A model generated the notes under the pieces. The model was given only the letters and a program-made list of their open reading frames with translations, ran no database searches and was not told the DNA's origin. A stretch of DNA of 6,088 nt from the NCBI RefSeq assembly GCF_938039205.1, contig NZ_CALHVM010000068.1, forward strand, positions 1-6,088. Reading direction: 5' to 3'. Made by a program: the position numbers and the translations under genes. The stretch comes from an uncultured Campylobacter sp. GTDB taxonomy: Bacteria; Campylobacterota; Campylobacteria; Campylobacterales; Campylobacteraceae. Shown one piece after another: positions 1 to 5,083 of this stretch; position 1 is the first letter of the stretch, and the number at the start of each line of letters is the position of its first letter.

Positions 1-886
1 TGCGCACCGAGATCGCGCGAGTGATGAGCGAGTCGGCGTCGTAGCTGGCCTGGCGATCCTTGTCGTGCGTGAGATAGTGCGCCCTGACGTAGCTGTTTAC
101 GAAAAAATTTCCGCGCGAGGAGTAGAGCGCCTTTAGCCCAGCCCTAGCAAACGGTACGTAAAGCTTCACGCTAAACGCCGGACTAGCTAGCACCGCGCAG
201 CGAACGCGCACAGCGTAGTCGTGCAACCACGCCGAGACCAGCACCGCGCCCACGCTCTGGGCTATCACGGCTAGATTTTGCGTCTCAAAGCCAAATCTCT
301 GCTCGATGTGCGCCACAAACTCGTCCACGTCGGCGATGAGGCGGCCGATACTTGGCGCGTCGCCCCGCTCTCCGTCGCTCCTGCCGTGTCCGCGCTGATC
401 CCACGCAAAATAGCTAAAACTCTCATCCGCTAGCCCGTCCGCCACGTGCGTCGTCCTGCCCGAGTGCTCGTGTCCGCGGTGAAATATCGCTACGGCTTTG
501 GCATTCGGCGCGGCTTTAAATTTGAGATTTTGTTCGGCGTTTTCGCTCGGCGTCTCGCTCAAATTTGACGTGCCGCATTTGCTAGCTTCGTTTAAATTTG
601 AGTCCGAATTTTCGTCGCCGTTTGATAAATTTTGCTCGTCCGATTTACCTTCGCTGTTTAAATTTAGCTCCGTATTTTCATCCGCGCCGCCTATTTGCTC
701 GTCGGTCAAATTTGATGTTTCGTTTGCGGTCCCGGCGCTTAAATTTGATCCGTCAAATTTACCGTCCTCGCTCAAATTTATTTCGTATGCGCTCTGGTTT
801 TCGCACGCTACGTCGCTAGCCAGGCGGTATCTGTAAAATATCCTCGCCCCGTCGCTGGTTATAAAATAGCTCTCTTTAAACTCCAT
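1..886 (-). CDS. ynbC: YnbC-like alpha/beta hydrolase with an 11-residue-repeat insert; 3' end outside the window
   Basis: Translating the minus strand from ATG 886 gives 295 codons open to the left edge. AAAGG lies six bases upstream of the ATG and supports this start. The fold is a serine alpha/beta hydrolase of the lysophospholipase/monoglyceride-lipase type. Residues 134-144 (IFHRGHEHSGR) are the oxyanion segment, 162-172 (WDQRGHGRSDG) follow, and the nucleophile elbow AQSVG puts the catalytic Ser at 211. The later Asp and His lie beyond the window. SVGAVLVSAWLHDYA, ASPAFSVKLYVP, NSYVRAHYLTHD and LITRAI match E. coli YnbC closely from memory. In E. coli that protein continues into a methyltransferase-like domain, so the full gene may be about twice this length. 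Oddly, between strand 1 (ARIFYRYR, to residue 21) and AVAIF (residue 131) lie about 110 residues instead of roughly 15 in YnbC. This insert is rich in N, S, E, D and G. It is probably a cytoplasmic, lipid-linked hydrolase; its substrate is unknown. Confidence 0.88.
   Translation of the reverse strand, partial: MEFKESYFITSDGARIFYRYRLASDVACENQSAYEINLSEDGKFDGSNLSAGTANETSNLTDEQIGGADENTELNLNSEGKSDEQNLSNGDENSDSNLNEASKCGTSNLSETPSENAEQNLKFKAAPNAKAVAIFHRGHEHSGRTTHVADGLADESFSYFAWDQRGHGRSDGERGDAPSIGRLIADVDEFVAHIEQRFGFETQNLAVIAQSVGAVLVSAWLHDYAVRVRCAVLASPAFSVKLYVPFARAGLKALYSSRGNFFVNSYVRAHYLTHDKDRQASYDADSLITRAISVR
518..779. repeat. Tandem degenerate 33-bp repeat built on AAATTT, inside the hydrolase gene
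   Basis: Nine AAATTT cores start at 518, 561, 594, 627, 660, 708, 741, 755 and 774. Five of the gaps (561-594-627-660 and 708-741, plus 741-774) are multiples giving exactly 33 bp, that is 11 codons. On the minus strand the core is read in frame as Asn-Leu. NL pairs start at residues 37, 48, 59, 75, 86, 97, 108 and 120 of the hydrolase, giving units such as NLSEDGKFDGS, NLSAGTANETS, NLNSEGKSDEQ, NLSNGDENSDS and NLNEASKCGTS. The sequence between cores is diverged, so this is an old or selected array and not a fresh duplication. All gaps preserve the reading frame. Confidence 0.8.
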
Positions 887-924
887 TTTTCGCCTTTCTT
901 GCTTAAATTTATCGATTTTTACGC

Positions 925-1479
925 TTATTTTATCCTAAAATGCCCCGTTATCTCGTAACTCTTTAGCACGTCCTCTTCCTGCGCGCCAAGCCCGATATTG
1001 TGGATCACGAGCGGGGTTTTGCTAGCGGCAAATTTATCCGAAACTATGCCGATGTGCGGCCTGCCGTTATCCAGCCGCCACGTCACGATATCGCCGGCTT
1101 TAAACTCGCCCTTTGCCTCGTAACCCTTGCGTTTTAGGTAGGTTGCGATGTTTGGTACGCGGCGATGATCGATGTTTTTGTCGGTCTTTTTCGCGCCCCA
1201 GTTTTTAGGATAGGCGCTAAAATTTGCGCTCATATCCTCGTGGATGAGCCGCTGCAAATCGACGTCCTGCCCGCGCAGCGCCCTAACCACGACGTCGGTG
1301 CAAACGCCTTTTATCATATCCACATCGCCCATCGGATAGGCTAGCCTCTCGTACGAAGGATCGTAAAACAGCGTCTGCCCGACCTGCGCTCTAGCGTCTT
1401 GCACGAGCTTTTGGGCCGAAAATGCAAAGGCTAAATTTGCCGCGAGCGCTAAAAGTAAAATTTTGCTCCAAATTTTCAT
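925..1479 (-). CDS. Secreted DUF1287 family protein (YijF-like, NlpC/P60-type fold)
   Basis: This 184-residue protein begins MKIWSKILLLALAANLAFAF, a clear signal peptide with likely cleavage near residue 19-22, so it acts in the periplasm. The family hallmarks are all present: GVCTDVVVRALR with the candidate catalytic Cys at about residue 60, IDHRRVPN, GDIVTWRL, RPHIGIVSD with the candidate catalytic His at about 142, and VIHNIGLGAQEED. DUF1287 proteins (E. coli YijF) belong to the Cys/His NlpC/P60-like hydrolase group. A cell-wall or envelope amidase role is inferred from the fold, and no substrate is established. I chose ATG 1479 because GAGG sits five bases upstream; a TTG one codon earlier (1482) is too close to that site. 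The site overlaps the TGA of the upstream cytidylyltransferase gene, only 7 bp away, so the two are co-transcribed and probably translationally coupled. The length is normal for the family. Confidence 0.88.
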   Translation of the reverse strand: MKIWSKILLLALAANLAFAFSAQKLVQDARAQVGQTLFYDPSYERLAYPMGDVDMIKGVCTDVVVRALRGQDVDLQRLIHEDMSANFSAYPKNWGAKKTDKNIDHRRVPNIATYLKRKGYEAKGEFKAGDIVTWRLDNGRPHIGIVSDKFAASKTPLVIHNIGLGAQEEDVLKSYEITGHFRIK

Positions 1480-1486
1480 CAAAACC

Positions 1487-2416
1487 TCACGCGTAAAAAT
1501 ATCTAACTATGTGAAAAAATATCGGCGCCGCAAAGCATAGCGAGTCCATACGGTCAAGCATCCCGCCGTGCCCGCTGATCATGTAGCCCCAGTCTTTGAC
1601 GCCCAGATCGCGCTTGATCGCAGACATAACAAGCCCTCCTAAAAAGCCCATCATGCAAACGGCAAGCCCGATAAAAAACGCCCCCACCGCGCCAAAGGGC
1701 GTGAGATAATGCAGACACGCGGCCAGCGTACTAGCGCTAAGAACCCCTCCCACAAAGCCGACCACAGTCTTAGACGGGCTGATGCTAGGAGCGATCTTGC
1801 GTTTACCAAAAAGCTTGCCCCAGACGTACTGCAGCACGTCGCTAGATTGCACGACCAGGATCAAAAACAGCATCAGCTCCATGCCGCTGCCACGCTTAAG
1901 ATCCAGCAAAAGAAGCGCGGGGATATGCGAGATACAAAACACGCAGATCATCAGCGCCCACTGGATCTTCGTCGAGCGCTCCAAAAAGTATGCCGCATCG
2001 CCGCAAATGGCCGCTAAAATCGGTAAAAACAAAAATCCGTAAACCGGGATAAATATCATCGCCATCGCGTACCAATCAGCATAGATAAATATATACTGCA
2101 TGGGCAAAATCACGTAAAAACACGCCACGAGCGTGATGTGATCGCCCCTGCGGATGTAGATGAGCGACAAAAACTCGCGCAAAGCGGCAAAAGATACGAG
2201 CAAAAACAAAAATATTACGGCGTTTTTGCCCATATACGTAAACGCAAAAATGACCAAAATCATCGCCCACCAGGCGTTTATGCGCGAGGTCAAATTTGCG
2301 ATGGTTTTGTTCTCGGCGCCAAATTTTGCCTTTAGCATAAATGCAACGGCGCTAGAGACGACTAGCACCGCGATGAGTCCTAAAAATAGATTTAAGATAT
2401 GATTTTGCGGGTTCAT
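1487..2416 (-). CDS. ynbB: YnbB-like phosphatidate cytidylyltransferase (CdsA family)
   Basis: This is a 309-residue polytopic membrane protein predicted to make CDP-diacylglycerol (or a close analogue) from CTP and phosphatidate. The C-terminal CdsA signature is nearly complete: S265, K268-R269, K274-D275, G277, H283-G284-G285, D288-R289 and D291. The upstream region has QSSDVLQYVWGKLFGKRK (190-207) and SPSKTVVG (213-220). About eight hydrophobic segments precede and flank these. Two positions deviate: Val219 replaces the Glu usual in SPxKTxEG, and Ser281 replaces the Pro/Gly before GHGG. The pattern VMSAIKRD..VKD...GHGG.LDR.DSL..AP.FF..RY matches E. coli YnbB from memory more closely than housekeeping CdsA. 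ATG 2416 has AAAGG nine bases upstream and overlaps the TGA of the preceding low-complexity ORF as ATGA. It is followed after 7 bp by the DUF1287 gene. It is probably a second CdsA dedicated to this operon. Confidence 0.9.
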   Translation of the reverse strand: MNPQNHILNLFLGLIAVLVVSSAVAFMLKAKFGAENKTIANLTSRINAWWAMILVIFAFTYMGKNAVIFLFLLVSFAALREFLSLIYIRRGDHITLVACFYVILPMQYIFIYADWYAMAMIFIPVYGFLFLPILAAICGDAAYFLERSTKIQWALMICVFCISHIPALLLLDLKRGSGMELMLFLILVVQSSDVLQYVWGKLFGKRKIAPSISPSKTVVGFVGGVLSASTLAACLHYLTPFGAVGAFFIGLAVCMMGFLGGLVMSAIKRDLGVKDWGYMISGHGGMLDRMDSLCFAAPIFFHIVRYFYA

Positions 2417-2880
2417 TTTAGGGCCTTTTGGTTAAATTTGAAGCTAAATTTGACGCCTACGCAGGAGCTATCCGAGCGAGTCAAATTTGCGCGCGTTTGG
2501 TTTGTCGCGCGGACGGCTTGATTGGTTAAATTTGTTAGCCAGAAATGCTCGCGCTTTGAGCCTGCATTTGGGTTAAATTTGATTTGCGGCGTGGCGAGCG
2601 TTTTAGCCCGTATTTCGCGCTTAAATTTGACGTTTTCGGCTGCTGCTTTAAAAGACTCGCCGTCAAATTTGTCGTAAAAATCGGTCGCAAATTTACCTCG
2701 CTCGTTTGACCGCTTTATCTCGCGCTTAAATTCTTTGCGATGAGCGCTGCAAATTTTATCTCCAAGCTCCAAGCTGTCGCAAAAAATATCGGCCGAATTT
2801 TCTCGCGCGCTTGACGGATTTGCGGGGCTTAAATTTACCGCTCTCGTCAAAGCTACCATGCTAGGCTTTCGTTCTATCAT
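2413..2880 (-). CDS. Questionable low-complexity ORF filling the acyltransferase-cytidylyltransferase spacer
   Basis: The frame is open for 155 codons. It starts inside the last codons of the acyltransferase gene (20 bp overlap) and ends in an ATGA overlap with the ynbB-like start. A second ATG at 2859 lies just after the acyltransferase TAG. Neither start has a convincing ribosome-binding site. The product is hydrophilic, basic and low in complexity, with recurrent KF, NL and FKREI words that are simply the in-frame reading of AAATTT motifs (for example KFDGES, VKFKREIR, TNLTNQ, RANLTRSDSS). There is no signal peptide, membrane segment or domain that I recognise. The ATGA junction could let translation pass into the next gene. 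The same words appear in the repeat insert of the hydrolase gene. I consider it more likely to be a motif array that is open by chance than a protein gene, but it cannot be dismissed. Confidence 0.3.
   Translation of the reverse strand: MIERKPSMVALTRAVNLSPANPSSARENSADIFCDSLELGDKICSAHRKEFKREIKRSNERGKFATDFYDKFDGESFKAAAENVKFKREIRAKTLATPQIKFNPNAGSKREHFWLTNLTNQAVRATNQTRANLTRSDSSCVGVKFSFKFNQKALK
2434..2836. repeat. Dense cluster of YYAAATTTRR motifs
   Basis: Ten AAATTT cores start at 2434, 2446, 2483, 2528, 2575, 2623, 2665, 2689, 2751 and 2831. Most have the extended form TYAAATTTG followed by A, T or C. Spacing is 12 to 80 bp, with four consecutive gaps of 42-48 bp, so it is less regular than the array in the hydrolase gene. 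The word CGCGCTTAAATT occurs twice (near 2616 and 2718). This array accounts for nearly all the extra DNA between two genes that would otherwise be expected to abut. Confidence 0.75.
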
Positions 2881-3499
2881 TTTGCGTATCGCTCATCGCT
2901 AGCAGCGCGTCCTGCGCCTTTTGTAAAAACTCGCCCTTGCCCTCGCCGCCGTAGGTTATCTCCTCGCCCACTATCAGCTCGCAAAGCAGCGGAATGGGTA
3001 TCATAAAGCCTTTAGGTAGGACGTTGCGCGCATTTTTGATCCATACGGGCACTAGCGGGACGTCAGGACACTGCTGCGCCAGGCGAAATATCCCGCTTTT
3101 AAACGGCTGTAGCGCGAGATCGTCGTCCATCTTGCGCGTGCCTTCGGGAAAGATGATGAGAGAGTGGGTCTGCAGCGCCTCGTTCATTTGCGTTAGCGCC
3201 TCTAACGGATCTTTGCGGCGACTTATTAGCACCATATTAAACACGTTTTTAGCAAGAAATCTGCGCACGGGCCCGCTCTCCCAGTACTCCGTCGCCGCGA
3301 CTGGGCGCACGCGCTTTCTCACGCGATACGGCAGCGAGACGAAAATCAGCAAAAAATCGCCGTGACTGGCGTGGTTTGCATAGTAAATTTTAGTACCCTC
3401 GCCGATGTTTAAAAGCTCCTGCGGCGGCCGTACGCCCGTGATAAATATAGTAATACGGCAAAGGATAAAATCAAGTGCTACAGCTAAAAACTCTTTCAT
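2861..3499 (-). CDS. PlsC-family lysophospholipid acyltransferase
   Basis: This 212-residue protein is predicted to acylate a lysophosphatidate-type acceptor at the membrane, giving phosphatidate for the neighbouring cytidylyltransferase. All four glycerolipid acyltransferase blocks are visible. NHASHGD has the catalytic His at 43 and Asp at 48. VLISRR (90-95) is block II, FPEGTR (117-122) block III, and VPLVPVWI (147-154) block IV. One hydrophobic segment (about 4-22) can anchor the N-terminus. The length fits the short single-domain branch. The NHASHGDF variant, together with VPVWIKN and LPKGF, recalls from memory the acyltransferases that accompany YnbA/YnbB-like genes, and not the housekeeping PlsC. 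ATG 3499 is preceded by AAGGA six bases upstream, a strong site that fixes the start. A 464-bp gap separates it from the upstream ynbA-like gene, so it may have its own promoter. Its donor (acyl-ACP or acyl-CoA) cannot be told from sequence. Confidence 0.9.
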   Translation of the reverse strand: MKEFLAVALDFILCRITIFITGVRPPQELLNIGEGTKIYYANHASHGDFLLIFVSLPYRVRKRVRPVAATEYWESGPVRRFLAKNVFNMVLISRRKDPLEALTQMNEALQTHSLIIFPEGTRKMDDDLALQPFKSGIFRLAQQCPDVPLVPVWIKNARNVLPKGFMIPIPLLCELIVGEEITYGGEGKGEFLQKAQDALLAMSDTQNDRTKA

Positions 3500-3963
3500 C
3501 TTGTATCCTTTTTACTCTTTTACTTTTCAAATTCACTTTTTGCGGTGCCCTCAATTTTACGGTTGCGTGCAGCGAATAAGCTTCTCGCCCATCATGCCGA
3601 AAACGAGCGTTTAGACATGAATTTGAGGCGATTAAAGCTGATACGGTTTTAAGTAACGCCTGCAATTTGCCGCTTTTGCTACTTGCCTTTAATTTCACCG
3701 ACTTTGATAAAACGCTCGAAATCAACCGACGCGTTTTGCGCGCCTAGCGTCTTTTAAAGCGTCTAAATTAAGCGGACAAATTCGCCGTGATATTTTATCC
3801 TCGCCTCAAAAAATCTCGTAAATTTAAACAAGATCAAATTTATAATTATTGCGTGCCCGCGTCGAGGCGAGCTTAAAACTTTTGCAATTATATCAAATTT
3901 AGGCGAATTTATCTTGCGTCGATTTTAGAGATAGCTATTAAATTTATCCTCGTCCGAGGCGCC
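3500..3963. other. 464-bp gap between the ynbA-like and acyltransferase genes
   Basis: I see no supportable gene here. An 84-codon minus-strand frame (3725-3471) starts with TTG without a ribosome-binding site, overlaps the acyltransferase start and resembles nothing. The gap contains four AAATTT cores (3820, 3836, 3895, 3940), an 8-bp inverted repeat CTCGCCTC (3800-3807) / GAGGCGAG (3864-3871) separated by an AT-rich 56 bp, a minus-strand TATAAT (3892-3887), and CCTCG/CGAGG (3948-3959) just after the ynbA-like stop. The last is a possible weak hairpin without a clean U-run. Confidence 0.6.
3887..3892 (-). promoter_or_regulatory. Candidate -10 box (TATAAT) for the acyltransferase-ynbB-DUF1287-ynbC genes
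   Basis: The minus strand reads TTTGATATAATTGC, a perfect TATAAT in an AT-rich setting, about 390 bases before the acyltransferase ATG. No good -35 hexamer stands 17 bp upstream (AAGATA). Campylobacter sigma-70 promoters are known to lack a conserved -35, so this does not exclude it. The long leader it implies and the chance rate of TATAAT in AT-rich DNA keep confidence low. Confidence 0.3.
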
Positions 3964-4566
3964 TTATTCCACGCTTTTTAGTCCCATCCTTACGCGGTTT
4001 GCACAAGTAAGCGCAAGTAAAAATATCGCGGCGTAAAGTACCCAGCTAAGCCACTCCGGTAGTCGCCCAGATAGCGCATATACCGTACCGATAAGCCCGA
4101 ATATAAACGCGCGGTCGCTCTTGCCCATAGGCCCGTCGTATCGCCTGCCGCAACCGTGCACCTGCCCTAGGACGCCCAAAAACTCACTCATAAAAGATAG
4201 AAAGATAACGAGCGCGATAACGCCCCAGTCAAACGGCGCCACGAAGGCAAACGGCAGATACAGCGCGGCGTCCGAGATGACGTCCGTGGCTTCGTTTAGG
4301 TAGCCGCCCAGCGGGCTTTTTTGATTAAGCTCGCGAGCCAGCATGCCGTCGATGGCATTTAGCGCCATACGCAAAAACATCCAAACGGGCAGCAGAAAGA
4401 ATAGCGTCGAAATTTCGGCGAATTTTATCAGAAGTCCGCCCAGCAGAACGGAAATGACGCAGGCTGTGATCGTGACTTGATTTGCGCTGACGCCCGCGCC
4501 GTAAAGACGTCTTACTAACGGACGAAGTAAATTTTGAAATTTGGGCTTTAGCTCGTAAATCGTCAT
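3964..4566 (-). CDS. ynbA: YnbA-like CDP-alcohol phosphatidyltransferase with a variant (Asn) active-site motif
   Basis: This 200-residue, multi-spanning membrane protein is expected to transfer a phosphatidyl group from CDP-diacylglycerol to an alcohol. The family motif is DxxDG-x2-AR-x8-G-x3-D-x3-D. Here it reads N70-x2-D73-G74-x2-A77-R78-x8-G87-x3-N91-x3-D95, so the first and third Asp are Asn while the second and fourth are kept. Hydrophobic segments lie at about 32-50, 52-68, 100-110, 114-134, 153-164 and 173-188. The opening IYELKPKFQNLLRP, the words RMALNAIDGMLARE and LNEATDVISD, and GPMGKSDRAFIFGL match E. coli YnbA (about 201 residues) from memory, including both Asn. The alcohol acceptor is unknown. 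ATG 4566 has GGAG five bases upstream. The substrate would come from the CdsA-like protein encoded downstream in the same direction. Confidence 0.9.
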   Translation of the reverse strand: MTIYELKPKFQNLLRPLVRRLYGAGVSANQVTITACVISVLLGGLLIKFAEISTLFFLLPVWMFLRMALNAIDGMLARELNQKSPLGGYLNEATDVISDAALYLPFAFVAPFDWGVIALVIFLSFMSEFLGVLGQVHGCGRRYDGPMGKSDRAFIFGLIGTVYALSGRLPEWLSWVLYAAIFLLALTCANRVRMGLKSVE

Positions 4567-4648
4567 AAGGACTCCGAAAATTTGATTTTCGTATTGTCGC
4601 TTAAAAATGCTTGGAGGCAGATTAAATGTGTGGTCGGCTTTTGTGTGA

Positions 4649-4675
4649 GCTTTTTAATCGTCGATTTTTAAAAGC
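4649..4675. repeat. Imperfect inverted repeat upstream of the ynbA-like gene
   Basis: An outer arm pair GCTTTT (4649-4654) / AAAAGC (4670-4675) encloses AATCG (4656-4660) / CGATT (4662-4666). It lies 83-109 bases before the ynbA-like ATG, in the leader or promoter zone. It could be an operator or an RNA hairpin; the AT-rich arms also make chance possible. No U-run fits a terminator on either strand. Confidence 0.35.
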
Positions 4676-4689
4676 ATTAGGATGGCGAA

Positions 4690-4903
4690 ATGAACGATGA
4701 AAATATGAGTAAATTACCTCTTCTATCATTGCCGCGATCGGCACTTAATTTTTTTGACGCGGGCTCGCGATGGTAAAAGTAGTGTTTGCGGCACGATTAT
4801 AGGCAGCGTGGTAATCTCCTTATGGAAAGCGTACGGTGCAATCATCGCCATATCAGTATCCATCTTTGCTCAATTCCTCTATGCGGACCGCAAAAATTTA
4901 TAA
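4690..4903 (+). pseudogene. Possible frameshifted small membrane-protein gene
   Basis: ATG 4690 has AGGA seven bases upstream and opens a 28-codon frame beginning MNDENMSKLPLLSLPRSA and ending at TAA 4774-4776. One frame over, reading continues without a stop to TAA 4901-4903. There it encodes a hydrophobic stretch GTIIGSVVISLWKAYGAII and AISVSIFAQFLY followed by the polar end ADRKNL, typical of a one-helix membrane protein. A single-base change near 4770-4776 would join the two into about 70 residues. The joined protein is not one I recognise. Alternatively the second frame alone could be a roughly 50-residue protein from TTG 4754, which has no ribosome-binding site. It is the only plausible plus-strand coding signal in the window. 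Confidence 0.25.
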
Positions 4904-5083
4904 ATCGCATGGAATTTCGTCGCGATAGGTTTCAAACTTCGCTCTCCGCCGCAAATATAATAGACCTTGTCGCGAAAATTCTAAATCATAGCGGCGCCGA
5001 GCCGGGAAGAGTACTTTTAAATTTTAAAATTTCGCGGCGGCGCAAAGCCTCCGTATTTGCGGATTTAAGGTAAAATTCAAAAT

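Larger units (their letters stand above)
4567..5083. other. 517-bp gap between the DUF3137 and ynbA-like genes
   Basis: It holds no intact gene I can defend. No GC-rich stem followed by a U-run is seen after the DUF3137 stop on the minus strand. It contains a perfect 14-bp AT palindrome AAATTTTAAAATTT (5019-5032), a TATAAT on the plus strand (4956-4961) with no gene downstream to serve, an imperfect inverted repeat at 4649-4675 and the possible broken plus-strand small ORF at 4690-4903. The promoter of the ynbA-like gene must be here if it is not read through from the DUF3137 gene; no strong -10/-35 pair stands out. Confidence 0.6.

Noticed and set aside
498..836. Plus-strand open frame of 112 codons
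   Set aside because: It is antisense to the repeat insert of the hydrolase. The palindromic AAATTT words keep several frames open, and its KFD/LKF words are only their mirror.
1709..2402. Several plus-strand frames of 65-102 codons and a minus-strand frame at 2270-2076
   Set aside because: All lie within the cytidylyltransferase gene, have no ribosome-binding sites or recognisable domains, and the real gene has a full family signature.
518..2836. CRISPR-like array
   Set aside because: The repeated part is only 6-10 bp, the spacing is irregular between clusters, and there are no cas genes; the cluster at 518-779 is coding.
2994..3365. Plus-strand frame of 123 codons
   Set aside because: It is antisense to the acyltransferase catalytic core, which is unambiguous.
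3471..3725. Minus-strand frame of 84 codons before the acyltransferase
   Set aside because: It has a TTG start, no ribosome-binding site, a Lys/Ser-rich composition without recognisable features, and overlaps the well-supported acyltransferase start.
5019..5032. Perfect palindrome AAATTTTAAAATTT as a terminator of the DUF3137 gene
   Set aside because: It has no GC stem and no following U-run on the minus strand; it is two overlapping AAATTT words in AT-rich DNA.
4786..5073. Plus-strand frame of 95 codons
   Set aside because: It has no ribosome-binding site, and its composition (RRRK, many Cys/His) looks non-coding; the neighbouring frame with a membrane helix is the more plausible one.
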